In this document: in pieces, positions 12,290 through 21,344 of the stretch
Position numbering within the stretch: the stretch's first letter is position 1
Layout of the letters: each line of letters opens with the position of its first letter
NCBI GenBank assembly: GCA_003667245.1
Contig: RCNN01000185.1
Location: forward strand, 1-42,859
Source of the DNA: Heterostelium multicystogenum
Taxonomy: Eukaryota; Evosea; Eumycetozoa; Acytosteliales; Acytosteliaceae
Direction: 5' to 3'
Length of the DNA: 42,859 bases
Program-made: the position numbers and the translations under genes
The notes under the pieces: generated by a model
Told to the model about the DNA's origin: nothing
The model's input: only the letters and a program-made list of their open reading frames with translations
Database searches by the model: none

Positions 12290-12575
12290 TTTTACAATTG
12301 AGAGAGATCTGGTTTGTCAGGAATAAAAGGTGTTTTATGGATGGTTTCAGTTGTGCATCCTTCTGTTCTCGTGAAGAAATCTTATGATTTCCAACTTTCC
12401 ATGTTTTTCAGCTTAGTTCATTGAAGATCTATTGAATACTTCATATCCATTAAATTTGAGTATTTTAGACCCTTCTTTATTTGACAGTATTTGATTATGA
12501 TACAACCTTGATTAAATCCAATTAGTTTTCCTTAATTGATTTTGTAATCATTGATTTGTCATCATGGAAATCATG
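12290..12575 (-). pseudogene. ankyrin-gene fragment, decayed copy of 16930-17200
   Basis: This collinear match to the intact ankyrin gene downstream is in the same orientation. Shared words include TTGAGAGAGAT, GCATCCTTCTGTTCT, GATTTCCAACTTTCCATG-like, GAATACTTCATATCCATT and TGAGTATTTTAGA. It corresponds to the region encoding the first C-terminal HENRTEGCTT repeat and the segment upstream of it. Indels break every frame. It is a dead partial duplicate. Confidence 0.7.
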
Positions 12576-12639
12576 AAGTGGATCACTTGTCCATTCATCC
12601 ATACCTCAGAGTTTATCTCTATCTCAAGAAAAGAGAATA

Positions 12640-12715
12640 CACAATAAATAATGAACATAATAATAAAATAAATACATTCTATTAATTATGAATATTAATT
12701 GTTGATAAATAATTT
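12640..12715. repeat. solo kelch-gene 3' flank
   Basis: This matches the conserved flank of the kelch genes (AACATAATAATAAA, TTAATTATGAATAT, TTGTTGATAAAT) in the orientation of a minus-strand kelch gene, but no kelch coding sequence follows. Instead it runs straight into the dispersed repeat at 12720. Confidence 0.5.
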
Positions 12716-12719
12716 GTTC

Positions 12720-13130
12720 TTGTTACTGGAACAAGAGGCATGCAACGTTTGCTTTGCACTTCGGCAGCTACAACCACAAAGAGCGAGTACAAAACCAGAA
12801 AAAGCTCATCAGAGTAAACAACTAATTGCATAGGTAGCTCGTAAGATCAAGAAACTTAATAAGCTTCAATGATCACTCGAAAGTACATTGCACTTGATAA
12901 AGATGAACAAGAAACCACCAAATATGTTATTAACTTGATCAAAAGACAGTATATTACCTTTAACACTATGTGTGATGAAGCAAAGATATGTCGTCTGCAA
13001 AAGCTTAAGAAATCAAAAGCAATGCTGAACTTAGCCGAATCAATGAGTTCTGCTCATAGACGAAAAAAAGACTTACTCTATGATCTTAGGTAAGCGATCT
13101 AAAAATACCAGTACACCTGATCCTCAGACT
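12720..13130 (+). repeat. dispersed degenerate coding repeat
   Basis: It contains a 74-codon open frame (12869-13093, MITRKYIALDKDEQETTKYV and on). The stretch around 12800-12860 recurs at 39575-39625 (CAACTAATTGCA, GTAGCTCGTAAGATCAAGAA), and 12905-13060 recurs, more decayed, at 37770-37930. The repeated, broken, protein-like sequence suggests pieces of a former gene family or retroelement; I cannot name it. Confidence 0.4.
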
Positions 13131-13417
13131 CGTACCAGGGCCAACGAGTTTCGGAAAGACCTTTGGAATCCACTCCAATTGAAACACCAAACTACTCTAA
13201 ACTTCCCTGGATGAAAACAGTCTAACAACATAAAAAGTTTTCTAACATCGCTGAAGTATGATTCAACCTTGACCAAAGCAACATTTCAACTTACGTCAAA
13301 AATAAGAAGAACTGGTCTGCACCAAGGCATGTAACAACGGGATCAAGAAGATCCAACACCTTGCCGAAGCATTCAATAAAATCTTACGTGATATCACAAA
13401 AGGGATCCCAGAATGCT
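13131..13417. other. spacer with broken coding-like sequence
   Basis: Short plus-strand open stretches (for example NTSTPDPQTRTRANEFRKDL read from about 13095) suggest decayed coding DNA continuing the preceding repeat. No intact gene is present. Confidence 0.3.
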
Positions 13418-13560
13418 CTCGCAGTTCTATACTCATGCAGCCAAACAACAGTTTCGAAATGACCGTGCAGCATCATTCATAGTATTATGGTTGCATCTGG
13501 TCCAATATTCTGGTGTATTCATTTCACTGTATCTAAATACTATTCGGTGCAGCCGAGTCT
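13418..13560 (-). pseudogene. ankyrin-gene fragment
   Basis: The minus strand reads NTMNDAARSFRNCCLAA across a frameshift, parallel to the clearer NTMIEATRFGHFETVVCLHE at 37180-37265. At the DNA level both share TTCTATACTCATG, AAACAACAGTTTCGAAATGACC and TTCATTTCACTGTATCTA-like words. It is a dead ankyrin-repeat fragment. Confidence 0.55.
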
Positions 13561-13859
13561 ATTAAATTGTGACTTGATCCTGAATGTAGTGTTGTCTTTA
13601 GACATTGAAACAATGGTGTGTTTCCTGCGGAAGAAACACAGAGAAGACAATATATACATGCTCTAAAGTTGAACGTTACAAATTGGTATTTATTTTTGTT
13701 TTTGTTTTTTTTGTGTTCATCAAATTTTTTTTTTTGGGTTACTGTCCGTTTTCCTAATATCAATGGCAAACAAAAAAATAACCCTCCTTTTTTTGAATTT
13801 GAATTTTTCTTTTGGTTGTGTTATTTTTTTACATCCATGTGTCTTTGAATTAAATTACA
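13561..13859. other. T-rich spacer upstream of K3
   Basis: Long T runs (about 13690-13850) precede K3. They fit a dictyostelid promoter. No gene is seen. Confidence 0.35.
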
Positions 13860-15630
13860 ATGAAAAAAGAACATAAAGATAAAAGTAGTGATAGCAAGTA
13901 GCACCTTACAATGCCAACAGCATAATAAATCATTGAAATTGATTTGTCATAGATGCAATCTATTGATGTGTTCAAGGTGTGTCACCATCCACAATAAATC
14001 TCATAATGATCATGCAATCTACTGCGATCATATCAATGATATCATTGAGCAATTAAATGACAACAATATCATCGATGGTAATATCAATCAACAACCAACA
14101 GACAGCAACAACAATAACAACAATGAAACTAATCATGATAATACTTCAAGTTCAACAATCAAACAAACATTGTCATCATTGTGGAGTTCATTAAAGTCAT
14201 CGGTATCAGAGATACAATCAATCACAACAACAGAGAATGAGATATCACAACACTTTGAACAATATCATCAATATCTCATCATTGAAGAACAAAGATTAAA
14301 GAATACAATGAAAGAGAACAAACAATCATTGACTGATCGAATCGAGAACAACATCAATCAATTGAAACATCTCATCAATATCATCAATATCAATAATCAT
14401 ATGAACAACAACAATGATAATAATAATGATAATACAACAGATGATAATCAAGATGACAACACAACAGAGAATGATACAACTTCACAATACATGACAACAA
14501 CATTGATATCATCAATAGAATCATGTTCATCTCTGTCATCATTCATCTTGAACAACAAACAAACAATATTCAATGATCGATACAATCAACGATATGATAT
14601 CAATCAACTGATCAAACAATTCGACAATGATCATCAATCAATGATTCTATATCTATTGAATCAATACAATCAATCATTCAATGACAAATCAATCGATGAT
14701 ATCAAACAACATTCATATTCATTGACAACCAAAACATTCGATTCTAAATCAATACAATCAATCATCAAACAATCAATACAATTATCAATCAAATCAGAGA
14801 CAACAAACAATGAAGATCATCATTCAAACAAATCAACATATATCTTCACAACACACATAGATAAAGGAGCAACACTCATCAATCTTTCAAACAACAATTC
14901 AATCGAACAATTACAATTAAATTATGATTTCAATTGTACATTCCAATCAATGATCAGAGTTGATGAATATATCTATCTATTTGGTGGTAAGATTAATCAA
15001 AACAAATGGATTCGATACTCAATCAAATCTCAATCGATTCAACACATTGGTATTATGCATGGAATTGATCCTGACTATTACATATCAGTTTGTTATGATG
15101 GTCAAGATCATATCTATTTGGTTAATGGTTATTGCACACATCGAATTGATCGATTCAACATCAAAACAATGACATTTGAAAGATATCATCAATTACCAAA
15201 ACATTATGGACAACAAGCTTCAACAATGATCTTGAATGGAATATTATATTCATTGTCATATAATAAGAATATTCTATTTAGATTTGACTTGACAAACAAA
15301 ACCATTTCAGAACATCAATTGCATTGCAAAGTATTCACAGCATGCCATGACAACAATGGTCATTTCTTCATTCATTCATACAAAGATAAATGTTTCATCA
15401 AATACAATGTCATGACCAAACAAACAAGCAAACTCAATCAGATACCTGCCAAAGATGGATTAGTATATACAATTTACCATTGTGTATCAGCAACAGAGAG
15501 TTATATTTATTCATTTGGTGGTAAAGATTTTGGTAACTTCAAATATTCAATTGAGAATGATCAATCAGAACCAATCTATTTGGATCAATTTAGCAGATAT
15601 TGGTGTGCATCAATTGTTTATTCAATATAG
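13860..15630 (+). CDS. K3: B-box/coiled-coil/kelch-like protein, longest open member
   Basis: A 580-codon open frame runs from about 13888 to TAG at 15630 and is the reference copy of the family. The B-box has ligands C-x2-H (CQQH), C-x2-C (CHRC), C-x2-C (CSRC) and downstream His within residues ~9-42. The coiled coil spans about 95-190. A strongly conserved Ser/Asn/Gln-rich central segment includes TSQYMTTTLISSIESCSSLS. A kelch-like C-terminus has cores YIYLFGG (~360), IYLVNG (~408), LYSLS (~452), FFIHS (~491) and YIYSFGG (~538), spaced 40-50 residues like propeller blades. The start is unsure: no ATG opens this frame before the B-box. The ATG at 13860 is one base out of phase, and K7 has an ATG where K3 reads AGT AGC ACC. 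Function is unknown; by family logic it would be an adaptor. Confidence 0.8.
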
Positions 15631-15735
15631 ATTAACATCAAAATCTGTATCGACAATAAATATTCATAATTATTTGGATCTATTTATTATTATGTTTATT
15701 ATTTATTGTGTATTTAGATAATAAATTTCATAATT
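15631..15735 (+). repeat. kelch-gene 3' flank
   Basis: This is the conserved downstream flank of the kelch genes (AATAAATATTCATAATTATT, TGGATCTATTTATT), probably 3' UTR and polyadenylation region. The same sequence follows K2 and K5 and lies beside K1, K4 and K7. Confidence 0.55.
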
Positions 15736-15739
15736 ATTA

Positions 15740-16020
15740 AGATGTAAAGTACATTACATTGAATCCCAACTCTGAACAACTTGAGGACCTATTTGTGAGA
15801 AGCCACAAGCATTAACTCCAGGTCGACCACTCAAATCCTACATTCTGAGTTGTAAATCAGTCTTCCTTCAGTTCTATTCTCATACAAAAACTTTGGATCG
15901 ACCATCACAGAAAACACCATAGACAAAGGATCAGCAACTATGATTGGAATGATAAATGTTTTGTAGTCAGGGTGGCTCTTTGTACTTGTCGAGCTTTTCT
16001 TTATATATATCTTAGTCATA
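15740..16020 (-). pseudogene. ankyrin-gene fragment downstream of K3
   Basis: The minus strand reads FLYENRTEGRLIYNSE, a decayed form of the family spacer HENRTEG. At the DNA level it parallels 36950-37180 (CTCTGAACAA, CTCCAGGT, AATCCTACATTC, CAGTT.. ATTCT words in the same order). Both copies start directly after a kelch-gene 3' flank. No complete frame survives. Confidence 0.55.
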
Positions 16021-16479
16021 TTCTTGTCGAAGGGAACAGTGATCTCAATAATCTGATTCTCTTTGAGTGGATGATTACATTGACATCTGTTTTTCTAGGT
16101 AATTGGATTATCTATTTTTACTTGGTGTATTATTTGTATGTTGATTGGTGTTTTATTTAGTGGTATTTGAGTATCTCCTTTAGTCGGACTGTGATAACTT
16201 TTTTATATCTCTGTACTACTCATATGAGCCTAGGCTGATACAATATGTTCAAATGGTTCGTTATCTGAGTGGAAGTGTCAGAATTTGAGTTCATTATTCC
16301 TTCCGATGATTATTTTCGCAGTTAGAATGTTCATACATTGTGGTTCTCCAAATTCAAGTACTTTATACTAAAATTTTTAATTTGCACAAGAGTTTATAAA
16401 AAGAAGTATATATCATATGATCAAATCCTAACAATTCAATTTATTTAATATAATAGTGGTTTACTACACTAGTTAGCTA
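16021..16479. other. AT-rich spacer
   Basis: No gene or defensible repeat is seen between the ankyrin fragment and the end of the large ankyrin gene. Confidence 0.4.
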
Positions 16480-19356
16480 TCAAATTGAATGTTTTGAATA
16501 AAGGAGTTTGAGCACATCAGAATTATTTTTCTTAGAGATACAATAATTGATTGCCTTTTCAATATTTGACTCTGTTCTGTTATCGATAATGAAGTTAATC
16601 AATGGTTTTACAGCAGAGCGTACTGAATAGATCAATGCTTGATTTGTACATCCTTCAGTCCGATTGTTGTGAATCCATTCGAAAAGTTCGAGATTTCTTG
16701 TCAAAGCAGCATTATCCATGGCCTCAGTAGTGCATCCTTCTGTTCGATTCTCATGAAACCATTGAAATAACTGACCATTGTATTTGGCTGCTTTGTCCAT
16801 TGCTGCAGTTGTACATCCTTCAGTTCGGTTCTCATGCAAGAATTTCACAAGCTCAATGTTACCGACACTGGCTGCATTGTCCATTGCTGCAGTTGTACAT
16901 CCTTCTGTTCGGTTCTCATGAAGGAATTTTACAATTGAGAGAGATACTGATTGGTGAGGAATTAAAGATGCTTTATCGATGGCATCAGTTGTACATCCTT
17001 CTGTTCTGTTCTCGTGAAGAAAACATATGATTTCCAATCTTCCATGTTTTGCAGCTGTGTTCATTGCAGATTTATCGAATACTTCATATCCATTGGTGTT
17101 GAGTATTTTAGATCCTTCTTCATTTGACAATAATTGATGATACAACTTGATTAAATCAAAATAGTTTTCCTGAATCGATTTTATAGTCATTGATTTGTGA
17201 TCTACACTACTAAAAGGAAATGTTTGAATGCTGTTGAAATTTGGATTCTTCCAATATACTTCTAATACTTTCTGGTATGATTGTAATGAATTGAGAGAAA
17301 GCTTTAGAGTATTGGAGCTGTATAGATTAGGATTTAGTTTTGTCAGAAAATCCAACAAATTTGATCGATCAATAATTGATAATTTACTTTCAATTACATC
17401 ATCCAAGAGTGATCTTTCGAAGTGGAAGATATCCCAATATTTGAAAAGCAGGTGAATATATATATATTCAATATTGAAATAGGAAATACATGAAACTCCT
17501 ACGTCCAACCTGAATTTGCTTTTTGTGCCATCTACTGAGTGTAAAACTTTGAATAGGCTATCCACGTAATCGTTTTTAAAATGACTTCGGTCAAAGTTCT
17601 CAAGGACACTGTTCAATGATATATGCAAATAGGGGTAATCTTCATTGCAGTTGTAGAATTTTGCTAGACACTTGATTAATTGCAATTGATTCCTATACAG
17701 TGCCTTGAAAAAGATATCGGAGATAATAGTGGGAGGTATTTGCAATATCTTGTTTAGAAGGTATTCAATAATTTCGACATTACCAGAGTCAACAGATTTA
17801 TAAAGGATTCTTAGTTGTTCTGTAAAGTCAAAATTATTATCCAAAATCTGATATACAAGATAGAACGTTTCATTAAAATAGTGGTCAATGAGTTGGCACC
17901 AAAACATAAATGTCATTCTCAGAGGTATTGACTTTTCGATAAATAAATATTTGACGATTTCAATATTAGGTGAAATAACAGCTTCTGATAGTAGATCTAC
18001 ATGGAAGCTATTGATATTCTCTTCATAGATATACTTGACGATTGATAAATGTCCTCCTCTTGAAGCTGTAGTCAAAGCATATACTGCATTATACTTTCCA
18101 TTGTGATGGAGATGTAAGAATTGAACAATTTCCAAATTTCCAATACTAGATGAAAAGCTTATGATATCATCGATATCTAGAATTTCATTACAGTTGTTGT
18201 AAATGAATTTGAAGATCTCGATGTTTCCATTCTGAACGGATTCTAAAAGAATTTCTTTTGTAAATCCTTCAGTTCTGTTCTTATTTAGATATAAGAGTTC
18301 ATCTTTGTTTCCATTAACAACTGCTTTCTTTATAGCATTCAGCAAGTAATCCATTTTCTCTTCAAACAAATAATTTTCTCCAACTTTTGATGATTCATTT
18401 AGCTTTTGAACAATTTCCAAAAGACGATGATAAACTGAATCTTCTGTCATTATAGCATCATCAATTGGCTTGCTCTCCAGATATTCCATAACTAATTTCA
18501 AAAGTCCTATTTGTCCATTTCGGTATATTGAGATTAGAACATCAATTAACCTAAAATTCTCTTGTATATAGATGCTGCAATCTTTTATGTAAAAGCCAAA
18601 GAGATATTTAAAGATATGAGGATGGTTTATAGATGAAAACTCCAAGAAATTAAGCAAATAAGATTTGTTGAATAGTCCTATCTCATTTTCAAAGATAAAT
18701 TTGACCACTTCAATATTTCCACTTCTAACTAATTCCGGCCAAAGTTCATTTGCACCAGTTGTAAAAATATTGTTATTCTTCAAGTAAAAGTAAAGAATCT
18801 TAACAATATCCATTAGACCATGCTCCACTGAATATAGAAATGCTTGGTTGATAGATCGACTATCGATGTTAAACTTTTGCAAGTCTCCTTGTTCTGTTTG
18901 CTGAGCGTCCTCTCTATTCATCAATAAATATTCGACCACTTGCCTATTATTATACTTTGATGCCTCAACAATCATATTAGTTGGCCAATACCTCCTACAT
19001 CTTGGATTTCTGAGTGATGAACGTTTGAAATATTGATGGTGAAGGAATGTCAGAACGTCAATGTGTTTGAAGGCATGGCAAAGATAAGGTTCAACATAGA
19101 TTCTATATTCTAAATCATATTCATCGAAAGAATAACCAGAAACCAATAACTTGTGATTCAGAGTATTATTTTGAATGTTCTGTCGAAGGAGTTCATAATA
19201 ACCGTAGCTGATCAAAACAGTGGGCGATTCGATCAATTCTGACCATGAGAGTGTACAAATCACTTTCCTATATAATCTATGGACATACTTGACTTCATTA
19301 AAGATTTGAATAACCAATAATTTATTGTGAAATACTCTTCTAAATGATTGATCCAT
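16480..19356 (-). CDS. 958-residue ankyrin-repeat protein, intact
   Basis: A single uninterrupted frame runs from the ATG at 19356 to the stop at 16480. The N-terminus (MDQSFRRVFHNKLLVIQIFN) is the family leader also seen in exon 1 of the first ankyrin gene. A long middle holds degenerate ankyrin units (AFLYSVEHGLMDIVKILYF, ELVRSGNIEVVKFIFENEIG, ALTTASRGGHLSIVKYIYEE). The C-terminus (~770-940) has tight ~32-residue units with HENRTEGCTT and AMDNAA cores. It is probably a cytosolic scaffold; no enzymatic domain is visible. A dead copy of part of the 3' region lies at 12290-12575. Its intactness contrasts with the frameshift-ridden neighbours. Confidence 0.9.
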   Translation of the reverse strand: MDQSFRRVFHNKLLVIQIFNEVKYVHRLYRKVICTLSWSELIESPTVLISYGYYELLRQNIQNNTLNHKLLVSGYSFDEYDLEYRIYVEPYLCHAFKHIDVLTFLHHQYFKRSSLRNPRCRRYWPTNMIVEASKYNNRQVVEYLLMNREDAQQTEQGDLQKFNIDSRSINQAFLYSVEHGLMDIVKILYFYLKNNNIFTTGANELWPELVRSGNIEVVKFIFENEIGLFNKSYLLNFLEFSSINHPHIFKYLFGFYIKDCSIYIQENFRLIDVLISIYRNGQIGLLKLVMEYLESKPIDDAIMTEDSVYHRLLEIVQKLNESSKVGENYLFEEKMDYLLNAIKKAVVNGNKDELLYLNKNRTEGFTKEILLESVQNGNIEIFKFIYNNCNEILDIDDIISFSSSIGNLEIVQFLHLHHNGKYNAVYALTTASRGGHLSIVKYIYEENINSFHVDLLSEAVISPNIEIVKYLFIEKSIPLRMTFMFWCQLIDHYFNETFYLVYQILDNNFDFTEQLRILYKSVDSGNVEIIEYLLNKILQIPPTIISDIFFKALYRNQLQLIKCLAKFYNCNEDYPYLHISLNSVLENFDRSHFKNDYVDSLFKVLHSVDGTKSKFRLDVGVSCISYFNIEYIYIHLLFKYWDIFHFERSLLDDVIESKLSIIDRSNLLDFLTKLNPNLYSSNTLKLSLNSLQSYQKVLEVYWKNPNFNSIQTFPFSSVDHKSMTIKSIQENYFDLIKLYHQLLSNEEGSKILNTNGYEVFDKSAMNTAAKHGRLEIICFLHENRTEGCTTDAIDKASLIPHQSVSLSIVKFLHENRTEGCTTAAMDNAASVGNIELVKFLHENRTEGCTTAAMDKAAKYNGQLFQWFHENRTEGCTTEAMDNAALTRNLELFEWIHNNRTEGCTNQALIYSVRSAVKPLINFIIDNRTESNIEKAINYCISKKNNSDVLKLLYSKHSI

Positions 19357-19833
19357 TATTTTGATAATAACTTCATCACTAATATGATCTACAGATATTT
19401 TAACATTTAATTAAATTCACTTAATCTCTATTTTATATATGTAATCTTAAATTTACCATTAAAGAATAAATAATCTTGAGATGATGAAGTCTAAGTCACT
19501 AAGAAGTAAATGACTTTTTTATTTGTTTATTGACGATCGTGAATAAAATAGATTAAAAAAAAAAGTGTAATTCCACTAATCGATTATTTTTGAATCTCGT
19601 TTTTTCATCTTGTCAGTTGAGGAATCTACATTTTTTTCAATTTTTTAAAATGAATTCCTCAACATCAGTAATTACCCTTAAATTTGAAATTATCTTGAGT
19701 ATCTGGGACATTGTAAAATATTATTATTGAATCTATATTTTATTTAGTTTCTATTGTTAAAAAATGGACAAGTCTATGATATTATACATTGGTTGAATTA
19801 AAACAAAAAAGTGTAGAGGAATTGGGTTGTACA
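19357..19833. other. intergenic spacer upstream of the ankyrin gene
   Basis: AT-rich with long T and A runs (for example 19555-19565 and 19630-19650). It should include the promoter of the ankyrin gene and the 3' region of the GTPase gene. Nothing else is seen. Confidence 0.4.
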
Positions 19834-20969
19834 TTAGTTAATTTCTTTTACAGTATTTCCTCCCTCATCTTTGTATGGAATACTTTTACTTATATTGTAT
19901 CTGCATGTAGGGCATGTGTGATTTTTTCAAGCCAAACACTGACACAATTGATATCATACAAATGAAAGCATTTAGTTACATAAACATCATCATTTTTGAT
20001 ATATTTGAAGCAGATTGGACATCTAACTGTTTTATCCACTACATGAAATCTAGAATTATTCTCGTCAATGAGTGCCAGATACAGTCTTTGAAAATCATTT
20101 AAACCCCAGAGTGCAAAGAAACGTTTAATTGACCTGAAAATAATCTTGATATTATATGCTTTCAACTCCATATTATATTGACCCTTATGATTCGCTATCC
20201 ATCGAAGAACATTGGTCTTAGTTAATTGTCGCTTCTCTCTATAGATTATATCTTGAACAATTTCATTCGACTGTGCGAAGCTTCCAACCACTATTGACTC
20301 TTTTCCAAACTTTTGAAGAACACTTTTGTATTTCTCGTTGTGACTACAATTGTAATAGGTATCGATATTGGCTATATTGCTGTCGTAATGTGTCACTAAC
20401 AACAAAGATTTACTATAGAAATCTTTTCCAAAGATAGATTCATAGAGTTCGAATAGCTGTTGCTCTTTCTCAGTGAAAACATGGTGCATTAGAACTACCA
20501 AGATAAACGAAAAGCCAATCTTATAATTAAAGAGGACTTGATAGAGACCTTCGACCCTCTGATCACTGGAAAATCTTGGATCACTGAATCCGATGGTATC
20601 AAATATCATATGGTTTCCATCATAATACGCTGTGACAGAATTGGTGCATCCATCAGATATTTCATAGTCTGCAACTTTTGAAGGATTTTCCATATCTGAT
20701 TTCGTAACACCTTTATTTAAAAGTGCATTTATAACACTACTTTTTCCAACTCTCGAACCTCCAACTACCAAAATTCTCTTATTTTCATTAATATCTCTTA
20801 ATGATAATAGAATTTTGTCTTGGGAATTGGTATTATTGTTGCTATTGTTATTATTAATAGTAGTAGTAGTAGTAGTAATAGTAGTTGAGGTATTACTATT
20901 ATTAGTAGTAGTTGTTGTTGTTGTATTATTAGTTAAGGTATTAGTAGGAGTTGAATTATTATTACCCAT
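19834..20969 (-). CDS. AIG1/GIMAP-type GTPase with C-terminal RING-like finger
   Basis: From the ATG at 20969 there is an Asn/Thr homopolymer leader (residues 1-50). A P-loop GTPase of the AIG1 (GIMAP/Toc34-like) group follows: G1 GGSRVGKSS at ~70-78, G3 DTIGFSD at 124-130, and a G4-like THYD at 193-196. A helical linker leads to a zinc finger beginning CPIC (317-320), then C334-x-H336-x2-D339-x2-C342 and VSVWLEK. The frame then stops early, but on the other side of an A6 run (19922-19927) the expected last ligands TCPTCRYNISK appear, with a stop at 19834. One missing A restores the finger. Asp replaces the usual His/Cys at the fifth ligand. The layout predicts a GTP-regulated ubiquitin ligase, which is an inference. 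Confidence 0.75.
20815..20950. repeat. trinucleotide repeats coding Asn/Thr tract
   Basis: Mixed TAT/TTG/TAG/GTA triplet runs on the plus strand encode the Asn/Thr-rich leader of the GTPase on the minus strand. Such tracts are common in dictyostelid proteins and vary in length. Confidence 0.7.
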
Positions 20970-21344
20970 TATTTACTATGAAATTGGTTTTCAATGATTT
21001 GATTAATAATAAATAAAAGTGATGTACTTAAAATTTGAATTGATTGGAATTAAAAAAATAATTAATTCAACACTTGTTTAAAATGAAATAAGTTAAAGAG
21101 GGTCTGTTAAAATTAGGTTTGGAACACCAAAATTTGATCTAACCTGAGCTGTGATCTCTTGGCAGATCTTACAGACACAGCCCCCTCCTAAATTTTGAAG
21201 AAAGAAAAACCTGTAAATAGACTCACTCCTCTTTGCAAATAAATATTAATACACTAATAAAAATTTTTGATTGATTTATATATTTTATGGACACCTTTTA
21301 TTGGTGTTATATTTGTGATATGCTGCGGTTGGTTTGGGGATTGA
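20970..21344. other. intergenic spacer
   Basis: This lies between the GTPase start and the end of the LIM gene, both on the minus strand. A slightly GC-richer patch (21110-21200, with a run CAGCCCCCTCC) stands out from the AT-rich surroundings, but I cannot assign it. Confidence 0.35.

Noticed and set aside
13533..13848. Two overlapping open frames in the T-rich stretch before K3
   Set aside because: Composition is that of a T-rich spacer, with no family similarity and no support from either strand.
20815..20997. Plus-strand Leu/Val-rich frame as a membrane peptide
   Set aside because: Antisense of the Asn/Thr triplet-repeat leader of the GTPase.
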